Positions 14,172 through 19,786 of a stretch of 22,122 nt of DNA are shown in pieces. The stretch is from positions 1 through 22,122 of the IMG/VR virus record IMGVR_UViG_3300027784_000510; one strand, given 5' to 3'. A program made the position numbers and the translations under genes. This stretch comes from a virus. Under the pieces are notes generated by a model. It saw only the letters and a program-made list of their open reading frames with translations. It made no database searches and had not been told where the DNA came from. Numbering within the stretch: the stretch's first letter is position 1; each line of letters starts with the position of its first letter.

Positions 14172-15443
14172 TCACTCTGGATCTTCTTCCATCGCCGCCT
14201 CTGCCTGAAGCGACATGGCCTCTTCGTAGGACACCTCGTTGAAGCGTCCCTCGTCCGGGTCGAAGTCAGCATAGAACACGATGTCATCAGTCCCCGATCG
14301 GTTCTTCGCCAGAAGCAGTTGGCGAGCCTTGTTCGAGAACTTGCGCATCGTCACAACCACATCAGCGTCCTGGCCGATGGAGTCACTCTGAGCCAACTTG
14401 TCGACGCCTGGGGGCTTCTTGCCTCCCTCTCCCAGGCGATTGATCTGTGCTGCTGCGACGATCGGCGTGTGATGAGTCAGCGCCACCTCCTTGCACTCGG
14501 CACTCAACTTGGCCACGCCCTGCCACTCGTCGCTCTCCTTCTGCATCAGCGTGATGTAGTCCACGAACACGATGTCAGGCTCAAGTCGCTCGATGATCGA
14601 GGAGAGCGTGTAAGGGTTCACGCGACCACGCGATGGGTCCAGAACGTAGAACTCGCCGTCCACCCGCTTGGGCAGATCGGCGAGGAATCCTCGGTAGTAG
14701 TTGAGATCCAGGTTGACACCGCTCATCAGTTCTCTGTTCTTGAGCGAGTACCCGAACCTGTTTGCCAGCATCGTATGAAGTCGGAAGGTGATCTGGGCCT
14801 TGGTCTGCTCCAGGGAGACGAAGACTGCCCGTTTCCCGCTGACCACTGCCTCAGTGGCCATCTTCGTGAGCATCCACGTCTTGCCCACGCCCAGCCGGGC
14901 TGCGGTGATCCACAGATCCCCTGGTTGAACTCCTCCAGTGCGGTCGTTGACGGTGGCAAAGCCAGTGTCTACTCCGGCCAAGCCATTGCTGTTGGCTGCC
15001 TCAACCCTTCGAGCCGCTTCCTGGAACACCTCGCTCGTGTCAGACAGGACGTTGGTGTTGCGAGCCGACTCCGGGTCCTGGACGCCGTGGATGGTGGACT
15101 TCATCTTGGCCAGGGCGTCCTCCGGCCTGTTGGCCGCCAGGAGGTTCGTTGCATCCTTCACTGACTGTGCCAAGCAGTGTCGAAGGTGGTTGTTGGACAC
15201 AGCCTCTGCTGCGTACTCCACGTCAGTGGTCTTCAGCAAGGGGAAGTCAGGGAACTGAGACCTGAAGGATGGCTTGTCTGGAGTCTTGCCATGCTTGGTG
15301 TGGAACTCTTGTATCCATTCCCACACCTGTCGATGAGCATGGAACTGCTCACCATCGAGTCCGTAGTCTCCAGGAGTCGATAGATCCCCTGTTTGAAGCA
15401 CAGAGGAGATCAACAGCACCTCTGGGTGTGCCCGCTCGTTCAT
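14172..15443 (-). CDS. dnaB: Replicative DNA helicase, DnaB/RecA-like
   Basis: 423 aa. The N-terminal helical domain (to about 145) is followed by the RecA-like motor: Walker A ARLGVGKT at 182-189, VFVSLEQTK with the catalytic-type Glu, Walker B EPDIVFVDYITLMQ, and the H3/H4 segment IVAAAQINRLGEGG. LTKMATEAVV and RLHTMLANRFG match DnaB-family spacing. It unwinds DNA ahead of the DnaE-like polymerase. The ATG (MNERAHPEVLL) is chosen for the GGGGAGA about 6 bases upstream; an upstream in-frame extension rich in Arg and Ser is not supported. First gene of the minus-strand arm. Confidence 0.93.
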   Translation of the reverse strand: MNERAHPEVLLISSVLQTGDLSTPGDYGLDGEQFHAHRQVWEWIQEFHTKHGKTPDKPSFRSQFPDFPLLKTTDVEYAAEAVSNNHLRHCLAQSVKDATNLLAANRPEDALAKMKSTIHGVQDPESARNTNVLSDTSEVFQEAARRVEAANSNGLAGVDTGFATVNDRTGGVQPGDLWITAARLGVGKTWMLTKMATEAVVSGKRAVFVSLEQTKAQITFRLHTMLANRFGYSLKNRELMSGVNLDLNYYRGFLADLPKRVDGEFYVLDPSRGRVNPYTLSSIIERLEPDIVFVDYITLMQKESDEWQGVAKLSAECKEVALTHHTPIVAAAQINRLGEGGKKPPGVDKLAQSDSIGQDADVVVTMRKFSNKARQLLLAKNRSGTDDIVFYADFDPDEGRFNEVSYEEAMSLQAEAAMEEDPE

Positions 15444-15619
15444 TGGCGTCTCCCCTCGCCTCGATGCAGCGCGGCCACTAGGTCTACCACAGCCCCTGGC
15501 CTCGACGCCAGACTCTCTCTGGCTAGAGACTCTCCGAATGACTCGCTTACCTTCTCTGGACATACAGAGTCCTTACATCCACGATCCTGGTACATAGATG
15601 TTCATGTAACTGCATTAGT

Positions 15620-15830
15620 CATGAAGAGGTAGTTGATCTCTCTTCATGTATCTCTAATAGATCTATACATGAATAAGGACCATGGTCTTGTATAACCATG
15701 GTCCTCTACCTCTCTACTACCTCTCCTGGCCTACGGAGTAGGGGATGCCTATGTAGGCGTCCCTAGGGACCGCTGCGCGCGCACGCGCGCGCGAGGGCCT
15801 CATGCTCGATCCTGAGGACTTGTGAGCATG
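15620..15830. repeat. Cluster of six dyads in an AT-rich divergent gap (candidate origin or operator region)
   Basis: Dyads in order: CATGAAGAG/CTCTTCATG (15620-15648); CATGTAT/ATACATG (15645-15671); GGACCATGGT/ACCATGGTCC (15677-15704, each arm itself near-palindromic); GGGATGCCTA/TAGGCGTCCC (15742-15763, one wobble); CCCTAGGG (15761-15768); CATGCTC/GAGCATG (15801-15830). A pyrimidine-rich CTCTAC/CTACCTCT tract (about 15703-15727) and an alternating CG tract (about 15773-15795) lie between them. The first part is clearly AT-richer than its surroundings. No gene is credible in the whole gap between 15444 and 15940. Confidence 0.55.
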
Positions 15831-15855
15831 GGCATAGGTCGGTCAAGGAGTGGGT

Positions 15856-15884
15856 AGTATAGCGCGCGAGGGTGGTCGACGCAA
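15856..15884 (-). promoter_or_regulatory. Candidate promoter of the minus-strand replication arm
   Basis: On the minus strand TTGCGT (15879-15884) and TATACT (15856-15861) are separated by exactly 17 bases. Transcription would cross the dyad cluster and give a leader of about 400 bases before the helicase gene, long enough for RNA-level control. The -35 is only partly consensus. Confidence 0.45.
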
Positions 15885-15940
15885 GTCGATGAGCGATGTA
15901 GACTCCACGATGGCGGCCGAAGACCATCGAGGAGCCTAGA

Positions 15941-16207
15941 GTGAGCGTCTACACAGAGCCTGTCTGGGAGGAACCGCCCATGCACGCGCGCCAACGCGGC
16001 TACGAGGACGTGCTGAGGCCGCTCATGGACAAGCCTGAGCATTGGGCGCGCATCGGGGAGTACGCCTCGTCTGACAGCGCCTACCAAGCCGCTCGCAACC
16101 TTCGTCAGCGCAAGTACCGCGTTCCTGCTCCCGATCACGAGTGGGAGTTTGTCCACTTTGGGCAGTTCGTCTGGGCTTGCTACTACGGCGAGGTTGACAG
16201 GGACTGA
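15941..16207 (+). CDS. Hypothetical protein
   Basis: 88 aa from a GTG with GAGGAG 6 bases upstream. The middle, DKPEHWARIGEYASSDSAYQ followed by AARNLRQRKYRVPAPDHEWE, resembles small phage proteins with a helix-turn-helix-like substrate or DNA contact region, but I cannot name a family. The end is aromatic (FVHFGQFVWACYYGEVDRD). A weak hairpin CGATGG/CCATCG lies in its leader (15908-15929). It is the first gene of the plus-strand arm, and its last codons contain the -35 of the next promoter. Confidence 0.65.
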   Translation: MSVYTEPVWEEPPMHARQRGYEDVLRPLMDKPEHWARIGEYASSDSAYQAARNLRQRKYRVPAPDHEWEFVHFGQFVWACYYGEVDRD

Positions 16208-16221
16208 ATGTGTGGTATAAT
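16194..16221 (+). promoter_or_regulatory. Promoter P1
   Basis: TTGACA at 16194-16199 and TATAAT at 16216-16221, both perfect sigma-70 consensus, with 16 bases between them. GTGTGG sits immediately before the -10. The predicted transcript starts near 16228 and runs through two hairpins, GTGA/TCAC with inner GGC/GCC (about 16230-16250) and CCAGATTT/AAATCTGG (16255-16288), before reaching P2. Confidence 0.85.
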
Positions 16222-16307
16222 GGGGGTAAGTGAAGGCGAGAAGCCCTCACAACACCAGATTTCTCAACTTTCTTTCGGGCAAATCTGGACATACCACCAC
16301 ACCAGAC

Positions 16308-16336
16308 TTGACAAACCCTCATGTGTGTGGTATAAT
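16308..16336 (+). promoter_or_regulatory. Promoter P2
   Basis: TTGACA at 16308-16313 and TATAAT at 16331-16336 with a 17-base spacer ending in GTGTGG. This is a near-ideal strong promoter. An inverted copy of part of the motif (ATACCACCACA, 16291-16301) lies just upstream and could form a dyad with the -10 flank. It drives a long stretch without a credible gene. Confidence 0.88.
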
Positions 16337-16633
16337 ATAGGTTAGAAAGATGGAGATAGGAAAGGTTCTCCATCCCCTCCCGCTCCGGTAAATCGAGTCA
16401 CTGCCCCACCCGGTAGCACTCGGCAAGATCTGGAGCCAGTGGCGAGATCGAGCACCACTCAAGATCTCTACCCTGAGAGGGCGTCAGAGACTCACCCGCT
16501 CATCGACAACACCAACGGGTAGGCCCCTGAAATGGGTCGAGGGTGAAAGGCCCTCGTAATCTAAGAGGAGCACCTCGTACCGAACGCCGATCACGGCAAC
16601 AGAGGTCACGCGACCCGGATAACGCTTGGATCG

Positions 16634-16709
16634 CATCGAAGGAAGAGTCCGAAACGCTCGCAAGATGAGCGTCACTGGGTGAGACCCCCAGTCTGATGAG
16701 GCTTCGATG
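16634..16709 (+). ncRNA. Type II hammerhead ribozyme R0
   Basis: All core elements are present: GAAA (16651-16654); stem III ACGCTC/GAGCGT with loop GCAAGAT; GUC with predicted cleavage after 16673; stem I ACTGGG/CCCAGT (16674-16692); CUGAUGA (16693-16699). Stem II is CC/GG next to the core, then an unpaired GAAGAGT on one side, then CATCGAAG/CTTCGATG (8 pairs). It lies inside the long noncoding RNA, not before a gene, and has no sequestering hairpin. Confidence 0.85.
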
Positions 16710-17200
16710 AAGGCATCGACAGAGACTGCACGGCAGTTGGGGCGATGCTGGAGAGCGCTTCATATGAGACCAGGAGAGCCACGAGCCTGAAGCAAGTGAC
16801 AGTGGCTTAGGTCTGTGACCAGATTGCGCTGCATAGACCGAAGATAAACTCAGAACCCTTCGCCGCGTGGGGTGCGGCGAAACATCAAGTCAAAGTCCCC
16901 CACCGCAGCGCCATACGGATGACACCAGTCAGGAAGAACCGTCACTCGCGCTGCACCCTCTCACAAGATCGGCCTGGTGGCCACGCTATCCAAACCCTAG
17001 TGAAGCGTGAGAGTAGAACCTACCGGTCTTGCTCCTGAGACGCTGATGGCAATCCGGTCGAGCCATTTGTACTCCACACGGCGGTGGAGACCGGCACAGG
17101 AACCGAGAGGGCAACAGACTTTGCGCTGATGGCAGCCCAATGGGCGTACACCGCCAGCCATTTGCACCGGGAAGGGCGTCCCGGACCAGCGCACCACCTG

Positions 17201-17218
17201 ACCCGCCTTCTGGCGGGT
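17201..17218 (+). terminator. Terminator-like hairpin ending the noncoding RNA
   Basis: ACCCGCC and GGCGGGT pair around TTCT, followed by CTTGTTGG. The hairpin is stable but its U-run is imperfect. It lies 11 bases before the first ribozyme of the gene array. I see no other promoter before that array, so read-through must feed the downstream genes if P1 and P2 are their source. Confidence 0.6.
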
Positions 17219-17229
17219 CTTGTTGGTAT

Positions 17230-17283
17230 CTGGATGCAGAAACGCTACGGCGTCGCGGCACAGCCGCCTGATGACGCATCCAG
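17230..17283 (+). ncRNA. Type II hammerhead ribozyme R1
   Basis: Stem II CTGGATGC/GCATCCAG (8 pairs); GAAA 17239-17242; stem III ACGC/GCGT capped by a UACG tetraloop; GUC with cleavage after 17254; stem I GCGGC/GCCGC with loop ACA; CUGAUGA 17268-17274. The base pair next to the core (10.1-11.1) is C-A instead of the usual G-C. CUGAUG can alternatively pair with CAUCAG at 17286-17291, and a second CUGACGAG copy (17294-17301) follows before the ribosome site. Confidence 0.9.
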
Positions 17284-17316
17284 CGCATCAGCACTGACGA
17301 GTCCACAGGAGATGCC

Positions 17317-17472
17317 ATGAACAAGCAGCAGATCATCAACTTCGCCAAGACCACCGGCAAGAGCGCTGTGCAGAGTGCTGCCGCCGCTGTCGCAGTGGCA
17401 ACCGCCCAGCAGTTGCTCAACGGCCGGACGGTCAACGGGAAGAAGATCGTGCTCTTCACGGCCAACCGTTGA
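17317..17472 (+). CDS. Small hypothetical protein, first cistron of the ribozyme array
   Basis: 51 aa with AGGAG 5 bases before the ATG. The sequence has a basic N-terminal helix (NKQQIINFAKTTGKSAVQ), an Ala/Val-rich helix (SAAAAVAVATAQQLLNG) and a short basic strand (RTVNGKKIVLFTANR). The Ala-rich part is amphipathic to weakly hydrophobic. No family is recognised. The gene is bounded by hammerheads R1 and R2; its stop codon overlaps the first base pairs of R2 stem II. Confidence 0.7.
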   Translation: MNKQQIINFAKTTGKSAVQSAAAAVAVATAQQLLNGRTVNGKKIVLFTANR

Positions 17473-17528
17473 GGACGAAACGCCCCTCACGGGGCGTCGT
17501 CGGCTAACAGCCGGCCTGATGAGTCCTT
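17471..17528 (+). ncRNA. Type II hammerhead ribozyme R2
   Basis: Stem II GAGGAC/GTCCTT with a canonical G-C next to the core; GAAA 17477-17480; stem III ACGCCCC/GGGGCGT, loop TCAC; GUC with cleavage after 17498; stem I GTCGGC/GCCGGC, loop TAACA; CUGAUGA 17516-17522. Stem II begins inside the TGA stop of the preceding gene. The alternative hairpin CUGAUGA/UCAUCAG (17516-17534) has 7 perfect pairs and a 5-base loop. The second core copy seen in other units has decayed here. Confidence 0.95.
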
Positions 17529-17556
17529 CATCAGCACCAGTACCAAGGAGACCCCA

Positions 17557-17709
17557 ATGCTCTACAACAAGATCCTCCCGCATGTCGGGCACAGGATCGA
17601 AGCCGTCACTTACGGTGCCGACGAAATCGGGCCGATCAATGCCGCGATCGAGTGCCACGACTGCCACGAGATAATCGTTGATGAAGACAGGGGCGATGAC
17701 AGGTACTAG
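17557..17709 (+). CDS. Small hypothetical protein
   Basis: 50 aa with AAGGAG 6 bases before the ATG. It contains HVGHRIEAVTYGADEIGPIN and then AAIECHDCHEIIVDEDRG. The CHDCH segment, together with the earlier HVGH, could bind one metal ion, but this is speculative. The tail is acidic with a final RY. It ends in TAG, whose last G is the first base of R3 stem II. Confidence 0.65.
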   Translation: MLYNKILPHVGHRIEAVTYGADEIGPINAAIECHDCHEIIVDEDRGDDRY

Positions 17710-17767
17710 GACACAGAAACCCGGCATCAGGCCGGGTCACGGGCAAAGCCCGTCTGATGACGTGTCC
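17709..17767 (+). ncRNA. Type II hammerhead ribozyme R3
   Basis: Stem II GGACAC/GTGTCC with a C-A pair next to the core; GAAA 17716-17719; stem III ACCCGGC/GCCGGGT, loop ATCAG; GUC with cleavage after 17738; stem I ACGGGC/GCCCGT, loop AAA; CUGAUGA 17754-17760. CUGAUG can pair instead with CAUCAG (17772-17777). A second CUGACGAG follows at 17780-17787, 5 bases before the AGGAG ribosome site. Confidence 0.93.
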
Positions 17768-17802
17768 AGCGCATCAGCACTGACGAGCCTACAGGAGAGA
17801 TC

Positions 17803-18063
17803 ATGTTCGAGACTATCGGGATCATGGCCCTCAACTACGGCAAGCAGGTGGCGACGCACCCGGCTACGCGAGCCGCTGTCTGCGCCGCGCACACCGCCCT
17901 GGTCGGTGCGGTCACGTACCAGAACGCTACGGAAGCCTACCGCAGCGGGAAGGAGACCGGACACGCGATGAAGGGTCTGGTGTCGCACGCGCGATCCAGC
18001 CTCAGCAAGAGTCAGGACACCACTTTCATTGCCGGTAGTGACGGCGTGAGCCAGGTCGCATGA
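17803..18063 (+). CDS. Small hypothetical Ala-rich helical protein
   Basis: 86 aa with AGGAG 5 bases before the ATG. It is mostly helical: FETIGIMALNYGKQVATHPA, TRAAVCAAHTALVGAVTYQN, ATEAYRSGKETGHAMKGLVS, then a Ser-rich tail. The central helix is Ala-rich and weakly hydrophobic, similar in style to other cistrons of this array. The family is not recognised. The stop lies 6 bases before R4 stem II. Confidence 0.7.
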   Translation: MFETIGIMALNYGKQVATHPATRAAVCAAHTALVGAVTYQNATEAYRSGKETGHAMKGLVSHARSSLSKSQDTTFIAGSDGVSQVA

Positions 18064-18069
18064 CACCAA

Positions 18070-18130
18070 GGGCGAAACGCCCCGCAACCAGCGGGGCGTC
18101 TGACCGCTGGAAGGCGGCACTGACGAGCCC
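18070..18130 (+). ncRNA. Type II hammerhead ribozyme R4 (no lock hairpin)
   Basis: Stem II GGGC/GCCC, 4 pairs with canonical G-C at the core; GAAA 18074-18077; stem III ACGCCCCGC/GCGGGGCGT, loop AACCA; GUC with cleavage after 18100; stem I TG/CA plus CCGC/GCGG with one bulged A; CUGACGA 18120-18126. This unit has a single core copy: the segment that carries the alternative hairpin in other units is absent, so it should be unregulated by that mechanism. Confidence 0.88.
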
Positions 18131-18148
18131 CAAAGCACAGGAGAAGGC

Positions 18149-18433
18149 ATGAGGATCATCTGCCCAAACTGCGGGCCAGTCTACGGAAGAGTCAACTTGT
18201 TCATCCATTTTGATGTGACCATTAGCAACGAAGGAGTCGAGAGAATACCAGAGGATGCGATATTTGAGTTCCCATCCATGATTCGCTTCGCGTGCGGTGA
18301 ATGTCACAACCTTTCGATGGAAGAGGAAGACAGGTCCGTCGACGAGCCTGAGCAACTACGGAACAGAGTCTTTGACATGCTTCTAAGAGACTTTGAGGAA
18401 GTTCGTCACAACACACTTGTCGAAGGACAATAA
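18149..18433 (+). CDS. Small zinc-ribbon hypothetical protein
   Basis: 94 aa with AGGAG 5 bases before the ATG. Two Cys pairs, IICPNCGPVYG at residues 3-13 and FACGECHNLSM near residue 48, form a zinc ribbon split by a beta-rich insert (RVNLFIHFDVTISNEGVERI). The C-terminal part is an acidic helix (EPEQLRNRVFDMLLRDFEEV). Metal binding is likely. It is notably lower in GC than its neighbours, suggesting a different origin. The stop TAA touches R5 stem II. Confidence 0.7.
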   Translation: MRIICPNCGPVYGRVNLFIHFDVTISNEGVERIPEDAIFEFPSMIRFACGECHNLSMEEEDRSVDEPEQLRNRVFDMLLRDFEEVRHNTLVEGQ

Positions 18434-18492
18434 GGAACCAGAAACGCCGCAGCCAGCGGCGTCGCCGGAACAGACCGGCCTGACGAGGTTCC
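18434..18492 (+). ncRNA. Type II hammerhead ribozyme R5
   Basis: Stem II GGAACC/GGTTCC, 6 pairs, with an extra unpaired A before GAAA (18441-18444); stem III ACGCCGC/GCGGCGT, loop AGCCA; GUC with cleavage after 18463; stem I GCCGG/CCGGC, loop AACAGA; CUGACGA 18480-18486. The lock partner is CGUCAG (18496-18501). Both sides differ from the CUGAUG/CAUCAG version and still pair. The second core copy is degenerate (CTCCGAG). Confidence 0.92.
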
Positions 18493-18521
18493 GCCCGTCA
18501 GCACTCCGAGAAGGAGACACC

Positions 18522-18656
18522 ATGTCTGACTATGTGTTCATCATCAATGGCGACCCGGAGCAACACGAGTTCCGATCCGAGGTCATTGCGACTCGCGTCG
18601 CGATCTCGATGGGCAAGTCCCAAGAGGACGTGACTCTGGTCGCCCGACAGCCATGA
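18522..18656 (+). CDS. Small hypothetical protein
   Basis: 44 aa with AAGGAG 6 bases before the ATG. The frame is open further upstream but that part is the ribozyme, so this start is preferred. The protein reads as a strand pair and helix: SDYVFIINGDPEQHEFRSEV, IATRVAISMGKSQEDVTLVA. It may be a tiny alpha/beta unit that binds a partner. No family is recognised. Its stop lies 3 bases before R6 stem II. Confidence 0.68.
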   Translation: MSDYVFIINGDPEQHEFRSEVIATRVAISMGKSQEDVTLVARQP

Positions 18657-18659
18657 CGC

Positions 18660-18718
18660 GGACACAGAAACGGGGCAGCCAGCCCCGTCATGGGCACAGC
18701 CCATCTGATGACGTGTCC
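18660..18718 (+). ncRNA. Type II hammerhead ribozyme R6
   Basis: Stem II GGACAC/GTGTCC with a C-A pair next to the core; GAAA 18667-18670; stem III ACGGGGC/GCCCCGT, loop AGCCA; GUC with cleavage after 18689; stem I ATGGGC/GCCCAT, loop ACA; CUGAUGA 18705-18711. The alternative hairpin is one of the three longest in the array: CUGAUGAC/GUCAUCAG, 8 perfect pairs (18705-18727), with the stem II strand GTGTCC as its hexaloop. A second CUGACGAG lies at 18729-18736. Confidence 0.95.
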
Positions 18719-18755
18719 GTCATCAGTACTGACGAGTCTTTGACAGGAGCATCAA

Positions 18756-19016
18756 ATGCCCGACATCGACGACATCGATCAGCCAGACACTGCCCTAAGC
18801 GGAGTGAAGTTTGTCTACTGCATGTCCCACATGCGTGGGCACCCCGTAGGGGTCTGCACCGTACCGATCAGGAACAAGATCCCTCTCTGGGCTTCAACTA
18901 TCGATGAAGCCGCTATAGAGATACGAGATCGCAACTTCCCTGATCTTTCTGGTGAGACACGACGTGGTGCCAACATCGACTGGAGCATAAGCGGAGGCAT
19001 ACAAGTTCGCCGCTAG
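18756..19016 (+). CDS. Small hypothetical protein
   Basis: 86 aa with AGGAG 6 bases before the ATG. After an acidic N-terminus (MPDIDDIDQPDTALSG) it appears beta-rich: VKFVYCMSHMRGHPVGVCTV, PIRNKIPLWASTIDEAAIEI, then NIDWSISGGIQVRR. The YCMSHMRGH segment has Cys and His residues that might bind a metal. The function is unknown. The last G of its TAG stop is the first base of R7 stem II. Confidence 0.68.
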   Translation: MPDIDDIDQPDTALSGVKFVYCMSHMRGHPVGVCTVPIRNKIPLWASTIDEAAIEIRDRNFPDLSGETRRGANIDWSISGGIQVRR

Positions 19017-19073
19017 GAGCCAGAAACGCCCCGCACGGGGCGTCGCGGGCAGAGCCCGCCTGACGACGGCTCC
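19016..19073 (+). ncRNA. Type II hammerhead ribozyme R7
   Basis: Stem II GGAGCC/GGCTCC with a C-A pair next to the core; GAAA 19023-19026; stem III ACGCCCC/GGGGCGT, loop GCAC; GUC with cleavage after 19044; stem I GCGGGC/GCCCGC, loop AGA; CUGACGA 19060-19066. The lock hairpin CUGACGAC/GUUGUCAG (19060-19081) keeps 8 pairs through a G-U, with GGCTCC as hexaloop. A second CUGACGAG lies at 19084-19091. Confidence 0.95.
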
Positions 19074-19107
19074 GTTGTCAGCACTGACGAGTCCCAAGGA
19101 GAAGATC

Positions 19108-19461
19108 ATGGCGCATCTCGGTGAACCGATCTACCCAGATGTCGAATGGGTGTGGAACGAGGTTTGCGGGATGGGCTGGTGGCAGTCCAAGGACATCAGG
19201 GATGAGTACAGGTGGCTTGAAGAGCAGGTGGCTAATCAGCCATCAGATGGCATCAAGGGAAGGTACATCTCATTCCCGGTTGCTGACGGCAAGGCCGTCT
19301 ACTACGTCGAGAAACTTCGGCCACTCACTCTTCGCCCTGTAATGTTCGGTGACTGCTACCAGATTCCAGACGCACACATCCGTGGCCTCACCCGCTCTGA
19401 CATCGAGGAGATGGTGGAGCGCGAGAAGCGAATCCAAGAGATCTTTAGCCGTAAGGCTTGA
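19108..19461 (+). CDS. Hypothetical protein, largest of the array
   Basis: 117 aa with AAGGAG 6 bases before the ATG; an upstream in-frame ATG falls in the ribozyme region and is rejected. The protein has a Trp-rich first part (DVEWVWNEVCGMGWWQSKDI, RDEYRWLEEQ), a probable beta middle (RYISFPVADGKAVYYVEKLR) and a helical C-terminus (SDIEEMVEREKRIQEIFSRK). No family is recognised. Its TGA stop overlaps R8 stem II. Confidence 0.7.
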   Translation: MAHLGEPIYPDVEWVWNEVCGMGWWQSKDIRDEYRWLEEQVANQPSDGIKGRYISFPVADGKAVYYVEKLRPLTLRPVMFGDCYQIPDAHIRGLTRSDIEEMVEREKRIQEIFSRKA

Positions 19462-19520
19462 GGACGAAACCGGGGCAGCCAGCCCCGGTCGTCGCCTAGA
19501 TAGGCGGCCTGACGAGTCCT
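19460..19520 (+). ncRNA. Type II hammerhead ribozyme R8 (no lock hairpin)
   Basis: Stem II AGGAC/GTCCT with canonical G-C at the core; GAAA 19466-19469; stem III ACCGGGGC/GCCCCGGT, loop AGCCA; GUC with cleavage after 19490; stem I GTCGCCT/AGGCGGC, loop AGAT; CUGACGA 19509-19515. The ribosome site AAGGAG comes only 2 bases after stem II, so this is the minimal unit: one core copy and no alternative hairpin. Confidence 0.95.
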
Positions 19521-19532
19521 GAAGGAGCAAGC

Positions 19533-19757
19533 ATGAACAACCTCGACTGGCACCTGCGCTACAACTTCTACCCGCCGCTTGGTTGGCTTCGGCCGTTCGC
19601 TGAGCGAGCCATCGAGATGGCGGCACAAGGCGTCACTCATCACCCGGTTCGCCTAGAGAGCGGACATGGCCTGGCCGACAACGCAGGTCGGGAGATCACC
19701 GCGCAGGAACTGATCGACGAACTCAGACTGCTTGACCATGTAGACTTGACAGACTAA
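19533..19757 (+). CDS. Small hypothetical protein
   Basis: 74 aa with AAGGAG 5 bases before the ATG. It starts with an aromatic segment (NNLDWHLRYNFYPPLGWLRP) followed by FAERAIEMAAQGVTHHPVRL and a helical acidic end (GREITAQELIDELRLLDHVD). The HH pair may be incidental. No family is recognised. The -35 of promoter P3 overlaps its last codons, so the next cistron has an independent transcript. Confidence 0.68.
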   Translation: MNNLDWHLRYNFYPPLGWLRPFAERAIEMAAQGVTHHPVRLESGHGLADNAGREITAQELIDELRLLDHVDLTD

Positions 19758-19774
19758 GTAGAGTGTGGTATACT
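19746..19774 (+). promoter_or_regulatory. Promoter P3
   Basis: TTGACA (19746-19751), 17 bases ending in GTGTGG, then TATACT (19769-19774). The -10 lies in a dyad, GTGGTA-TACT-TACCAC (19764-19779), a possible operator. The predicted start near 19781-19783 puts ribozyme R9 at the very 5' end of this transcript. Confidence 0.85.
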
Positions 19775-19786
19775 TACCACCACTTC

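Larger units (their letters stand above)
16343..17225 (+). ncRNA. Candidate large structured noncoding RNA (about 0.88 kb)
   Basis: This stretch begins at the predicted P2 start and ends at a terminator-like hairpin. It has no convincing gene on either strand, but many helices: TGGAGA/TCTCCA (16351-16372), CGAGGG/CCCTCG (16538-16556), GGTCTGTG/CATAGACC (16810-16839), TTCGCCGC/GCGGCGAA (16859-16881), CACGCT/AGCGTG (16982-17009), a longer-range CCGGTCT/AGACCGG (17023-17094) and CCGGGA/TCCCGG (17167-17184). The 6-base loop segment GTGGGG (16867-16872) can pair with CCCCAC (16898-16903) as a pseudoknot. One hammerhead ribozyme lies inside. Length and setting recall giant phage RNAs such as GOLLD and ROOL, but I cannot test homology. 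Open frames here are short or run through the terminator. Confidence 0.6.

Noticed and set aside
15800-16156. 118-codon minus-strand frame across the divergent gap
   Set aside because: It overlaps a better plus-strand gene antisense and contains the dyads and promoter. No ribosome site.
16337-17225. tRNA genes
   Set aside because: I searched by eye for T-arm GGTTCRANTC patterns and cloverleaf arms and found none. A tRNAscan run would be decisive.
17084-17320. 78-codon plus-strand frame in the noncoding region
   Set aside because: It runs through the terminator hairpin and ribozyme R1 and ends just after the start of the next gene. No ribosome site.
16986-17465. 159-codon open frame on the minus strand across the noncoding RNA and R1
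   Set aside because: It is antisense to a plus-strand gene, a ribozyme and a terminator. No ribosome site or recognisable domain.
18393-18521. N-terminal extension of the 18522-18656 gene
   Set aside because: The in-frame extension translates ribozyme R5 and overlaps the previous gene. A good AAGGAG lies before the later ATG.
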